Shown here: piece by piece, positions 19,469-28,387 of the stretch
How positions within the stretch are numbered: the stretch's first letter is position 1
Layout of the letters: each line of letters begins with the position of its first letter
Source: an uncultured Pelagibacteraceae bacterium
GTDB lineage: Bacteria > Pseudomonadota > Alphaproteobacteria > Pelagibacterales > Pelagibacteraceae
Assembly: GCA_902596355.1 (NCBI GenBank)
Contig: CACJTS010000008.1
Span: 1 to 47,657 of the forward strand
DNA: 47,657 bases
Direction: 5' to 3'
Notes under the pieces: model-generated
Told to the model about the DNA's origin: nothing
Database searches by the model: none
What the model saw: the letters and a program-made list of their open reading frames with translations, nothing else
Translations under genes and position numbers: made by a program

Positions 19469-21295
19469 ATGAGCAATAATATAAGAAACATCACAATCAT
19501 AGCCCATGTTGATCATGGCAAAACTACTTTAATTGATAACCTAATGAAACAAAGTGGCTCATTTAGAGATAATGAAGTTGTTGATGAAAGATTAATGGAC
19601 TCGGGTGAGCTTGAAAAAGAAAGAGGAATTACAATTTTAGCTAAACCTGCTTCAATTAATTGGAACAATTCTAGAATAAATATTATCGATACTCCCGGTC
19701 ACAGAGATTTTGCTGCTGAAGTTGAAAGAGTATTAAGTATGGCAGATGGAGCGTTGCTATTAATTGACTCTGCAGAAGGTGTTATGCCTCAAACAAAATT
19801 TGTATTATCTAAGGCACTCAAACAAGGATTAAAACCAATAGTTGTTATAAACAAATTAGATAAGGCAGATCAAAGAGCTAATGAAGTTTTAGATGAAACA
19901 TTTGATTTATTTGTAAGTTTAGATGCAAATGAGGAACAATTGGATTTTCCAGTTCTTTATGCAAGTGGAAGATCTGGTTGGGCAGATCATGAAGTGGATG
20001 GTCCAAGAGAAAATTTAAATCCTTTATTAGATTTAATTATTGATCATGTAAAACCTGCAGAACTTGATAAAACTAAGCCTTTTGCAATGTTGTCAACACT
20101 ACTTTATGCAGATAGTTTTTTAGGCAGAAGTTTGGTTGGAAGAATTACTCAAGGGACTGCAAAGGCTAATCAATCTATAAAAGCAATTAATTTAAATGGT
20201 GAAAAAGTTGATGAGGGAAAATTAACTAAAATTTTTAGATACGAAGGAACTAAAAAAGTACCAATAGATGTTGGTGAGGCTGGAGATATTGTAGTTGTTG
20301 CTGGATTAGAAAAAGCAAATGTTGCTGATACGATATGTAACTTAGAGGTTAACGATCCAATCCCTGCAACTCCAATAGATCCACCAACAATGTCAATTAC
20401 AATAACTGTAAATACTTCACCTTTGGCTGGAACTGAGGGTAAAAAACTTACCAGTACTCAAATTAGAGATAGACTAGTTCAAGAAGCTCAAAATAATGTT
20501 GGAATTACATTTTCTGAAAACGATGGAAAAGACTCTTTTGTTGTAAGTGGTAGAGGCGAATTAATGTTAGAAATTCTTTTAACTCAAATGAGAAGAGAAG
20601 GTTTTGAAATGACAGTAAGCCCACCAAAAGTTTTATACAAAAATGATGAAAGTGGAAATAAACTTGAGCCGATTGAAGAAATTACCATGGATATTGATGA
20701 TGAACATTCATCGAAGGTAATTGACTCAATGAATAGAAGAAAGGGTAAACTTATCGAATTAAAAGATACTGGAGTAAATAAAAAAAGGTTAATTTTTCAT
20801 GCACCAACAAGAGGTTTAATGGGTTATACAAGCAGATTTCTTACACTTACTAAAGGAAATGGTGTTATCAATAGAATATTTCATAGTTACGGTCCTTTTG
20901 AAGGAGAAATGGAAGGTCGAAGAAATGGAGCCTTAATCTCAATGGAACAAGGAAAGGCTGTTGCATTCGCTATCTTTAATCTACAAGCAAGAGGAGAAAT
21001 GTTTGTGACTCATAATGATGCTGTTTATCCTGGGATGATAGTTGGTCTTTCACCAAAACCTGGTGACATGATAATCAATGTTATGAAAGGTAAAAAGCTG
21101 ACAAATATGAGAACTCAAGGCACTGATGAAAATGTAGTGCTTACACCCGTTAGAACAATGTCTATCGCTGAACAATTGAGTATGCTTAATACAGATGAAG
21201 CTTTAGAGATAACACCAGACTCATGCAGGTTAAGAAAAGCAATTCTTGATCCACACGAAAGAAAAAAAAGCGAAAAAGCTATAGCTGCTGCTTAA
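19469..21295 (+). CDS. typA: Ribosome-binding GTPase TypA/BipA
   Basis: 608 residues, full length. G1 AHVDHGKTTL (12-21), G2 within ERGITILAKP, G3 DTPGHRDF, G4 NKLDKAD. Then come EF-G-like domains II, III and V and the TypA-specific C-terminal domain, with RGLMGYTSRFLTLTKGNG and the late VLTPVRTMSIAEQLSML. TypA binds the ribosome and supports 50S assembly and growth under stress. The 3' end overlaps a convergent membrane-protein gene by 4 bases. Confidence 0.97.
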   Translation: MSNNIRNITIIAHVDHGKTTLIDNLMKQSGSFRDNEVVDERLMDSGELEKERGITILAKPASINWNNSRINIIDTPGHRDFAAEVERVLSMADGALLLIDSAEGVMPQTKFVLSKALKQGLKPIVVINKLDKADQRANEVLDETFDLFVSLDANEEQLDFPVLYASGRSGWADHEVDGPRENLNPLLDLIIDHVKPAELDKTKPFAMLSTLLYADSFLGRSLVGRITQGTAKANQSIKAINLNGEKVDEGKLTKIFRYEGTKKVPIDVGEAGDIVVVAGLEKANVADTICNLEVNDPIPATPIDPPTMSITITVNTSPLAGTEGKKLTSTQIRDRLVQEAQNNVGITFSENDGKDSFVVSGRGELMLEILLTQMRREGFEMTVSPPKVLYKNDESGNKLEPIEEITMDIDDEHSSKVIDSMNRRKGKLIELKDTGVNKKRLIFHAPTRGLMGYTSRFLTLTKGNGVINRIFHSYGPFEGEMEGRRNGALISMEQGKAVAFAIFNLQARGEMFVTHNDAVYPGMIVGLSPKPGDMIINVMKGKKLTNMRTQGTDENVVLTPVRTMSIAEQLSMLNTDEALEITPDSCRLRKAILDPHERKKSEKAIAAA

Positions 21296-21939
21296 TCAAA
21301 AGTTTTATCAACTAAATAAAGTCCTAAAGCAACGCAAGGACCTATGCCAAATGCAAATAACAAAGTTCCAATCCCTACTGTACCTCCTAAATACCATCCA
21401 ATACTAACAACTGAAATTTCTAATGTTGCTCTTACAACAGCTATAGGAAAATTAGTTAATTTTTGTAATCCTATCATTAGTCCATCTCTGGGGCCGGCTC
21501 CTAAATTTGACACTAAATAAATACCTCCACCTATTCCAACTGTGATAACAGAAATTACAGCTAAAAATAATTGATGAATATAATTTGATGGTGTTGGAAC
21601 ATACTTGATACAAAGATCAATCATAATTGCAATAATCAAAGCATTAAATATTGTACCCATCCCTGGTTTTTGCCCAAGAGGTATCCATAAAATTAAAACA
21701 GCAATACTTATTAATAATGTGATAGTTCCAATACTTAAATTAACATTTAAGGAAATACCTTGGGCTAAAACACTCCAAGGAGAGGCTCCTGTGAATGAAA
21801 CAATTAGCAATCCTTCACCTATTCCAAATAAAGATAAACCAAAACATAAGAAAAAAAATGTAGAAAACTTTGGTTTAAAATTAAATGGTTTTTCTGAGCT
21901 CCATTTTACTTTTGGAATTTTTTTTATTTTTAAAAACAT
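21292..21939 (-). CDS. YczE/YyaS-type integral membrane protein
   Basis: 215 residues with about five or six membrane segments. The N-terminal FFFLCFGLSLFGIGEGLLIVSFTGASPWSVLAQGIS and the internal GGGIYLVSNLGAGPRDGLMIGLQK carry the repeated G-A-x-P-x-D/S-x-L motif of the COG2364 (YczE) family. This family is predicted to be membrane permeases or accessory proteins; function is not established. A probable ATG start at 21939 is preceded by AT-rich sequence without a clear ribosome site. It converges with typA and diverges from the DUF6134-like gene. Confidence 0.8.
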   Translation of the reverse strand: MFLKIKKIPKVKWSSEKPFNFKPKFSTFFFLCFGLSLFGIGEGLLIVSFTGASPWSVLAQGISLNVNLSIGTITLLISIAVLILWIPLGQKPGMGTIFNALIIAIMIDLCIKYVPTPSNYIHQLFLAVISVITVGIGGGIYLVSNLGAGPRDGLMIGLQKLTNFPIAVVRATLEISVVSIGWYLGGTVGIGTLLFAFGIGPCVALGLYLVDKTFD

Positions 21940-21992
21940 AATTGTAATAAGCTATATCTATTAATGAAAAATTCTAATATTGTAAGCACCAA

Positions 21993-22673
21993 ATGAAAAG
22001 GTTTGCAGTTTTTTTTCTTGTTGTATTTTTCTCATCAATTTCTTTAGCTCATATAGGTCATTATAACAAATTTGACAAAATAGAAATGGAGATCTTGAGA
22101 AATGATGAAGTAATTGGATATAACAATTATTATTTTGAAAGAGATGGTGAAAAAACGACAGTAAAAAATCAATATAAATTTGAGGTAAAATTACTATCAG
22201 CAACAATATTTAAAGTAGAAGGATATGGAGAGGAAATTTATTTAAAAGATAATTTAATATCTTTTCAATCAAAGACACTTCAAAATAAAAAAGAAAAATT
22301 TGTAAACTTAAAACTGGATAAAAGTAATAAAAAGTTTGATATCAAAGGGTCCTCATATTCAGGTGAAGCATCTATAAAAAATATTATTGGAAATTGGTGG
22401 AGTCATAAAATTTTGCAAGCAGAAAGCCAAATAAGTCCTATTTCTGGAAGTATAAAAGAACAAGTAGTTACTTTTATTGGAAAGGAAAGTATTTCAATAA
22501 ATGGCAAACAATACGATACAGATCATTTTAAACTTACATCTGAAGATATGTCTCTTCCAGAGGATAAAAAATTAAATTTTGACATTTGGCTTGATAAAAA
22601 AACTTCAATTATTGTCAAAGTTACATATGAGAGAATGGGAAATTGGGAATATCGTTTAAAAAATCTTAAATAA
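21993..22673 (+). CDS. Secreted DUF6134-like protein
   Basis: 226 residues with a typical Sec signal peptide (MKRFAVFFLVVFFSSISLA, cleavage near 19-20). The mature protein is beta-rich: ILRNDEVIGYNNYYFERDGEKTTV, VEGYGEEIYLKDNLISF, and late DIWLDKKTSIIVKVTYER. The pattern of a gently degenerating repeat of strands describing conversion of a substrate resembles the DUF6134/DUF3108-like periplasmic family; I place it there with moderate confidence. Function is unknown, likely periplasmic. It ends 2 bases before the stop of the convergent oxidoreductase. Confidence 0.6.
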   Translation: MKRFAVFFLVVFFSSISLAHIGHYNKFDKIEMEILRNDEVIGYNNYYFERDGEKTTVKNQYKFEVKLLSATIFKVEGYGEEIYLKDNLISFQSKTLQNKKEKFVNLKLDKSNKKFDIKGSSYSGEASIKNIIGNWWSHKILQAESQISPISGSIKEQVVTFIGKESISINGKQYDTDHFKLTSEDMSLPEDKKLNFDIWLDKKTSIIVKVTYERMGNWEYRLKNLK

Positions 22674-22675
22674 AA

Positions 22676-23647
22676 TTATCTATTTATTTTTTTATAAAGA
22701 TCGTTTGCACTTATCCATCCAGCCTCTACTCTAGGACCTACAAACCAATCTGCACACACTCCTAAATTTAATTTATTATTCCAATAACTTTTTATTTTTA
22801 AGGATCTAGAATTTGAAGAATATTTCCAACCATGATTTATTGAAGTTAATATTTTTGTTTTTTTAATTCCAGTAAGTTTAAAAAATTGATCAATTAAAAT
22901 CTTTGAGTTTTTTTCTTTATTTTCTTTATTTTTATTTATTTTTTTATTTGCCCAAAGGTTTGTACTTTGTAAAGTCCATAAATCATTATTACTTTTAAAT
23001 CTTTTTTTACTATTTTCTTTAGCGGCCCACCCTAAAATTTTATCATTAAATAAATAACTTGATATGTTTTTATTTGTTTTTTTAATTTCGATCATGACTG
23101 TAATATTTGCATCCATTTTAATTTTTTCTTTGATGAAGGAATCTTTTATAAATTTTTTTGACAATTTTTTTAATTGAGGGAACGGACAAGTTAATATTAA
23201 ATTATCATAATATTTTGTTTGGTTGTTCTTAAAATCTAATTTCCATTTATTTTTTATATATTTAATCTTCTCTAATTCGATTTGAAAATTACATTTTATA
23301 TTCTTTATTAAATATTTGCTAATATCATTATTACCTTTGTAACCAATTATTTTAATGTGATTTTTATTTTCTTTTTTTAATTTGTTTAAAAAAATATGTT
23401 TGCCACTCCATTCTTTTAGAATTTTTTTTTTACGTAAATTTTTAATAAATTTTTTAAATTGAATTGTTTTTGGAGAAATATATTGTGCCCCGTGGTCAAA
23501 TCCCTCTGACTTATTTAATCTTTTAAAAGAAGATCTGCCACCTGGACCTCGAGCTTTGTCATAAATGTGTACAGAATTTTTTTTACTTAACAAATTAGCT
23601 ATTGTTGCTCCTGAAATTCCAGAGCCAATTACACAATAACTGCTCAT
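22676..23647 (-). CDS. FAD/NAD(P)-dependent oxidoreductase, COG3380/renalase-like
   Basis: 323 residues. The dinucleotide-binding motif IGSGISGATIANLL (7-20) opens the protein, followed by the acidic strand end HIYDKARGPGGRSS (27-40) and the conserved FDHGAQYIS that is diagnostic of the COG3380/renalase-like amine-oxidase group. The C-terminal GVCADWFVGPRVEAGWISANDL is the second FAD-contact motif. It is a soluble flavoprotein of unknown substrate. Its start overlaps the pmbA stop in an ATGA, so it is the third gene of a tldD-pmbA operon. Confidence 0.82.
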   Translation of the reverse strand: MSSYCVIGSGISGATIANLLSKKNSVHIYDKARGPGGRSSFKRLNKSEGFDHGAQYISPKTIQFKKFIKNLRKKKILKEWSGKHIFLNKLKKENKNHIKIIGYKGNNDISKYLIKNIKCNFQIELEKIKYIKNKWKLDFKNNQTKYYDNLILTCPFPQLKKLSKKFIKDSFIKEKIKMDANITVMIEIKKTNKNISSYLFNDKILGWAAKENSKKRFKSNNDLWTLQSTNLWANKKINKNKENKEKNSKILIDQFFKLTGIKKTKILTSINHGWKYSSNSRSLKIKSYWNNKLNLGVCADWFVGPRVEAGWISANDLYKKINR

Positions 23648-24960
23648 TTTCCTGCAACAGTCATACCTTCTATCATCATAGTTGGTGAATTGACTGAATA
23701 TTCAAATTCTAAATCATTAGCTAAAATTATATTTTTAAACATATCCTTAAAATTGCCAGCAATTGTTATTTCATTAACAGGATATTTTAATTCTCCATCT
23801 TCAACTAAAAAACCAGTGGCACCTACTGAATAATCTCCTGTTACAAGGTTAGATCCATGACCAATAGTTTCAGTAATATAAAGACTTCTTGAATTTTTTT
23901 TCATAAGATCTTCGTAGCTTATATTTCCTTTTTCAAAATATAAATTGGTAGTTCCACCACTTCTTCCATTTGATTTTAAATTTAATTTTTTTCCATTGTA
24001 AGTGTCCACAAGATAATTTTTAAGTATTCCACTCTCAATAAGTTGTAATGTGTTTGAATTTACACCCTCTGAATCAAAATTTTGAGAACCCATTCCTTTA
24101 ACTATATCAGGTTTATCAATTACATTTATCGAATTAGCAAAAACCTGTTGATCAATCTTATCCTTTAAAAACGAAGTGCCTCTTGCAATTGCAGAGGCAG
24201 ATATTGCACTTGCAAAAGCACTCAACATTCCTTTTGAAATTCTTTTATCAAAAATTATACTGATCTTCTCACTTCCAATTTTTTTTGGACTCAATTTTCT
24301 AATAGTTTGCTTGGCAGCTTTATTTCCAAGATCTGATGCTTGCTTAATATCAGACAAATGACGTTTGCTAGAAAATTCGTAATCTCTTTCCATGCTATTT
24401 TCATCTTTTGCAACTGTTACACAAGAAGCAGCAAAAGAAGAGGTTTTATAACCGTCACAAAAACCCTCACTATTAGCTAATATAAAATTTGATTTATTTT
24501 CGGTGAAACTAGATTCTGTATTTATAATTTGATTATCTGATGAAGCAGATTCCTCTAAATCTTTTAAATATTTTATTTTTTTATCGTTTTCAAATCTTGT
24601 TTCATCATACAAATTAAGACTACTAATTTGTTTGGCTAATAAATTTTTATCAGGCAAAGAATTAAATTCATCCTCTGGTGTAATTTTTGTAGTTTCAAAG
24701 CACTTTTCAATTAAAGTTTTTATATTTTCATCTAATAAATTTGATGATGAAATTGAAGATCTTCTTTTACCTAAATAAGTTTCTATACTTAATGCTAATC
24801 CATCTGATCTATCTGAGGCTTCTAAGGATTTATTTCTAAAATTAACTGTTTCTGAAATTGAGTGACCAACTGTAACACTTGCATCAGTTGCTCCCATTTT
24901 TTTTGCCAAATCTAAACAATATGAAGCTTTAGATTTTAGAAATTCTTGATCCTTAACCAT
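23644..24960 (-). CDS. pmbA: TldE/PmbA metalloprotease partner
   Basis: 438 residues. KMGATDASVTVGHSISETVNFRNKSLE at the N-terminus, SEKISIIFDKRISKGMLSAFASAISASAIARGTSFLK in the middle, and GVNSNTLQLIESGILKNYLVDTYNGKKL plus TGDYSVGATGFLVEDGELKYPVNEITIAGN at the end are all PmbA features. TldE lacks the HExxxH of TldD and forms the non-catalytic half of the TldD/TldE heterodimer that degrades unfolded peptides and matures some modified peptides. It starts 6 bases after the tldD stop. Confidence 0.93.
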   Translation of the reverse strand: MVKDQEFLKSKASYCLDLAKKMGATDASVTVGHSISETVNFRNKSLEASDRSDGLALSIETYLGKRRSSISSSNLLDENIKTLIEKCFETTKITPEDEFNSLPDKNLLAKQISSLNLYDETRFENDKKIKYLKDLEESASSDNQIINTESSFTENKSNFILANSEGFCDGYKTSSFAASCVTVAKDENSMERDYEFSSKRHLSDIKQASDLGNKAAKQTIRKLSPKKIGSEKISIIFDKRISKGMLSAFASAISASAIARGTSFLKDKIDQQVFANSINVIDKPDIVKGMGSQNFDSEGVNSNTLQLIESGILKNYLVDTYNGKKLNLKSNGRSGGTTNLYFEKGNISYEDLMKKNSRSLYITETIGHGSNLVTGDYSVGATGFLVEDGELKYPVNEITIAGNFKDMFKNIILANDLEFEYSVNSPTMMIEGMTVAGK

Positions 24961-24966
24961 AATATT

Positions 24967-26379
24967 TTAAAGTTTTGTACCACCTACTGTCATTTTATCG
25001 ATCAAAATTGAAGGTTGAGCGACTCCCACAGGAACTCCTTGTCCAGCTTTTCCACAAGTTCCTATGCCTGGATCCAACATCATATCATTTCCTACCATCG
25101 ATACTTCTTTAAGTATTGATGGTCCATCACCAATAAGTGTTGCACCTTTAATTGGAGATCCAATTTTACCATTATTTATTTCGTAAGCCTCAGTACAATT
25201 AAATACAAATTTTCCAGATGTAATATCTACCTGGCCACCTCCAAAACTGACTGCAAAAATTCCTTTATCAACAGATTTAATCATTTCATCTTGCGTTTGA
25301 TTTCCACTTAACATCATTGTATTTCTCATTCTTGGCAAAACAATATGTCTATAATTTTCTCTTCTTCCAGATCCAGTAGATCTTGTATTCATTAATCTTG
25401 CATTGTGCCTGTCCTGCATAAAGTTTTTAAGAATACCATTTTCAATTAAAACTGTTCGCTCAGTTGGTGTTCCCTCATCATCAATAGTTAAACTACCTCT
25501 TCTATTATCTATCGTACCATCATCAACAATTGTTACTCCCTCACTTGCAACTTTTTCTCCCATAAGATCGTGAAATGCTGATGTTTTTTTTCTATTAAAA
25601 TCTCCCTCAAGACCATGGCCAATTGCTTCATGAATTAAGATAGCTGGCCAACCAGGTCCTAAGACTACTTTCATCTCTCCAGCAGGTGCTGGTTTACTTT
25701 TTAAATTTACTGATGCAATTCTAAAAGCCTCTTCACAAACATTTTTCCAATTGTCATTTTTTAAATAATCATCATAAGATTGCCTTCCACCAATTCCATA
25801 TACACCTGTTTCTTTTCTTCCATTTTTTTCCAACATTACAGAGACATTAAATCTAATTAATGGACGTACATCTGTAAGCGCTTCTCCACCTGATCGAATA
25901 ATTTCAATTGATTTTTGCTCACCAGCAAAACTAGCAGTCACTTGTTTTACAGATCCATCTTTTTTTCTTAAAAAATCATTTACTTTATTTAAAACTTCTA
26001 ATTTAGAGTCTAAAGTTTTTTGCTCAATTGGATTAATATCTTCATAAAATTTTTTATTAGATTTTGGAATTTCATGATTATATGTACCTTTAATTGATTT
26101 AAGAGTTGACTTAAGATTTTCAGAGGAATTTTTTAATGAGTCTTTTGATATTTCATTTGAATATGAATAAGCAACAACCTCGTTTGAAATAGCTCTGAAA
26201 CCAAATCCTAAATCAGAACTATAGTTTGAGCTTTTTATTTTATTGTCATCTAACAAAATTGACTCTGATTTAGACTCCTCTAAATAAAGCTCACCATCAT
26301 CACAATTATTTAGTGTTTCAGATACTATTTTATCTGCATCTTGTCTTGTTAAATCAGATTTGTTAAAGAAATTACTCAT
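24967..26379 (-). CDS. tldD: TldD metalloprotease catalytic subunit
   Basis: 470 residues. The zinc site HEAIGH is at 250-255 inside PGWPAILIHEAIGHGLEGD. Downstream TIDDEGTPTERTVLIENGILKNFMQDRHNARLM, SGSGRRENYRHIVLPRMRNT and GTCGKAGQGVPVGVAQPSI give the rest of the TldD active-site architecture. It is a cytosolic zinc protease acting with TldE/PmbA on unfolded or modified peptides. It heads a minus-strand operon and diverges from the DCC gene across an 85-base gap. Confidence 0.95.
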   Translation of the reverse strand: MSNFFNKSDLTRQDADKIVSETLNNCDDGELYLEESKSESILLDDNKIKSSNYSSDLGFGFRAISNEVVAYSYSNEISKDSLKNSSENLKSTLKSIKGTYNHEIPKSNKKFYEDINPIEQKTLDSKLEVLNKVNDFLRKKDGSVKQVTASFAGEQKSIEIIRSGGEALTDVRPLIRFNVSVMLEKNGRKETGVYGIGGRQSYDDYLKNDNWKNVCEEAFRIASVNLKSKPAPAGEMKVVLGPGWPAILIHEAIGHGLEGDFNRKKTSAFHDLMGEKVASEGVTIVDDGTIDNRRGSLTIDDEGTPTERTVLIENGILKNFMQDRHNARLMNTRSTGSGRRENYRHIVLPRMRNTMMLSGNQTQDEMIKSVDKGIFAVSFGGGQVDITSGKFVFNCTEAYEINNGKIGSPIKGATLIGDGPSILKEVSMVGNDMMLDPGIGTCGKAGQGVPVGVAQPSILIDKMTVGGTKL

Positions 26380-26464
26380 TCATCTTAGATAGTGGTTTGT
26401 TGATAATTTTCAACTGATCATTTTACGCATGTACAATCTATTACTAAAAGTTAAGTATTATTAA

Positions 26465-26812
26465 ATGAAAGTATATTTTAATAATTCTTGTAAAATCTGT
26501 AGATCAGAAATTAACTTATATAAAAAAGAAAATATCGAAGATATTGACTGGATAGATATTACTAATAATTCAAATGCTGAAAAAGAAACATCTAGAAATG
26601 ATAAAGAATTGTTAAGAAGACTACATGTTGAAGAAAATGGTAAGATTATTCAGGGCGCAGAAGCATTTCTTTATGTTTGGAAAAAAATTCCAAAATATAA
26701 ATTTTTATATAAATTTTTTAGATTACCAATAATTTTCACAATCTTTAAATATGGGTACGAAATTATTGCTTTTTTTTTATATTTAAAAAATAAAAAGCAA
26801 CTCAAAAACTAA
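26465..26812 (+). CDS. DCC family (DUF393) thiol-disulfide-like protein
   Basis: 115 residues. The thioredoxin-like motif is YFNNSCKIC (Cys9, Cys12), the DxxCxxC pattern of DUF393 with Asn replacing the usual Asp. This is followed by INLYKKENIEDIDWIDITNN, the internal GKIIQGAEAFLYVWKKIP and a membrane-proximal RLPIIFTIFKYGYEIIAFFLY. DCC proteins are presumed redox proteins with no settled role. The stop overlaps a convergent small membrane protein gene by 4 bases. Confidence 0.82.
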   Translation: MKVYFNNSCKICRSEINLYKKENIEDIDWIDITNNSNAEKETSRNDKELLRRLHVEENGKIIQGAEAFLYVWKKIPKYKFLYKFFRLPIIFTIFKYGYEIIAFFLYLKNKKQLKN

Positions 26813-27102
26813 GTTAAGAAAAATATTAAAAATTCGCTTAGTAAAGACATAGACAATAAAAACATTATTAATAATATTGAATACATGAGAGTTATAACTC
26901 TATTTCTTTTTCTCCTCAGTCTAACAAAAATTTTATCATCTAGATCTGAAATATCTCTTTCACCAACTACTGGATAATCATAACTCCATCGCCATGTAGA
27001 TTGGCCTAATCTAGAGTCGAGACTATTAAAATATTTTATCCAGGCAAGAACATATTTTAATATTAGATACAAAATAATCATTAATGTTGAAGAAAGTAAC
27101 AT
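26809..27102 (-). CDS. Small two-helix membrane protein, function unknown
   Basis: 97 residues. A hydrophobic helix at about 4-22 and another at about 71-95 flank a polar region with WIKYFNSLDSRLGQSTWRWSYDYPVVGERDISDLDDKIFVRLRRKRNR. Three tryptophans and the basic RLRRKRNR just before the second helix suggest the loop is cytosolic. I do not recognise a family. The reading frame has clean boundaries: 4 bases of convergent overlap at its 3' end and an empty gap of 30 bases after the lysine-rich gene's stop on the other side. It is probably real, given the amphipathic pattern and the low density of such frames by chance. Confidence 0.6.
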   Translation of the reverse strand: MLLSSTLMIILYLILKYVLAWIKYFNSLDSRLGQSTWRWSYDYPVVGERDISDLDDKIFVRLRRKRNRVITLMYSILLIMFLLSMSLLSEFLIFFLT

Positions 27103-27132
27103 TCTTAATGATACTTAATTATGTAAGATAAT

Positions 27133-28359
27133 TTAATTGATAATTTTGGCTCTTTTTCTTGCGATTAACTGCGTAAGAGCATCAACCATAGTATCTGAGG
27201 CCTTAAATATTTCATTGTTTTTAAACTCGTGAGAAATATTTTTTTCGGGATTGGTTTTATCTTCAATAACTATTCCTTCATCTGGTGAATTATTTTTTAT
27301 ATAAATTAATAAAAGCCATTCATCGTCTGAGGCTTCATCCCATTTAACAAATATTTCTCCTGTTTCAAATCTTCTGTCTATACATCTAAAGATGGACATA
27401 TGTCTTGTTATGTGTCTTTTGTTTAATTGAAATACTAAACTGCTAGCACTTCTGTAAAAACTTTCGAGAGCAAATTCAATTTTCTGTCTAGCTAAAGTAT
27501 ATTCTTTTTCTTTTTGTAAAAGTGTTTCTCTATCTTCATCTCCTTGAATTTTAACTCCTAAAGCCTCTACTCTTTCTCTAATTTTTTGATCTCTTATAAT
27601 TCGATATTTTTCTTTTAATTTTTCTATTCTTTGTTGTAAGCCAACATAATCCTCTCTCTTTTCTCTTAAGGAAATTTTTTCCAATTTCTCTAATTCTTTA
27701 ACCTCTCTAACTCTGAATTTTTCAATTTGCTTATCTAATTTTAATTGTTGTAAAAATTGCTTTTGTTTTTCTGCTTGTTCAATTCTTAAAAGAGCTTGTT
27801 CTTTTCTTAAGAATAATTTTATTTCTTTTGTTCTTTGTTTTTCTAATCTAATTTCATCTTTTAAAGTTTGTTCTTTTAATTTAACTTTTAATTCAGCCTC
27901 TTTTTGCTTTTCTTTTGCAGTTTCAATCTTTTCTAATCGTTCTTTTTCTTGTTTTTCTAACTTTAACCTTCTTGCTTCATCTTTTTTTAGAGTTTTATAC
28001 TGTGAAATTATGTCCGCTATTTTATCAAAAAATGCTTGGATATATTTTTCGAAACCAAAATTTAATCTAAACTTAAATTCAGGCTTTAGAGAATTTTGAA
28101 AGTTAACTACCTTTAAAAGAAAATCTGGTTTCTTTGGTATAGTAGATTTAAACTTTTTTGAAATCTTTTTTGATTGTTTTAGTTTTTTTGATTTTTTGTG
28201 TTTATTATTTTTTTGTTTTCTTCGATTATTAATTTTTTTTACAGATTTATTTTTAATCTTAAATTTATTTAACTTTTTAGATATTTTTTTAACTTTTTTT
28301 TTGGTTTTTCTTTGATTTTTAGAAATACTTTTTTTTATTTTTTTTTTCTTTTTTTTCAT
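27133..28359 (-). CDS. Lysine-rich coiled-coil protein, function unknown
   Basis: 408 residues from the ATG at 28359; a TTG eight codons upstream is possible but less likely. There are three parts. Residues 1-77 are about half lysine with no acidic residues, an intrinsically disordered basic tail opening with a run of six lysines. Residues about 115-300 form a long charged helix with E/K/R/L/Q heptad-like spacing (a coiled coil). Residues about 301-408 look like a folded domain (SLVFQLNKRHITRHMSIFR, then WDEASDDEWLLLIYIKN). I recognise no family. The basic tail suggests nucleic-acid or membrane-surface binding. It lies 28 bases downstream of cfa on the same strand and is likely co-transcribed with it. 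Confidence 0.72.
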   Translation of the reverse strand: MKKKKKKIKKSISKNQRKTKKKVKKISKKLNKFKIKNKSVKKINNRRKQKNNKHKKSKKLKQSKKISKKFKSTIPKKPDFLLKVVNFQNSLKPEFKFRLNFGFEKYIQAFFDKIADIISQYKTLKKDEARRLKLEKQEKERLEKIETAKEKQKEAELKVKLKEQTLKDEIRLEKQRTKEIKLFLRKEQALLRIEQAEKQKQFLQQLKLDKQIEKFRVREVKELEKLEKISLREKREDYVGLQQRIEKLKEKYRIIRDQKIRERVEALGVKIQGDEDRETLLQKEKEYTLARQKIEFALESFYRSASSLVFQLNKRHITRHMSIFRCIDRRFETGEIFVKWDEASDDEWLLLIYIKNNSPDEGIVIEDKTNPEKNISHEFKNNEIFKASDTMVDALTQLIARKRAKIIN

Positions 28360-28387
28360 TTTAAGGGAATTAGTTTCTACCAATTAT

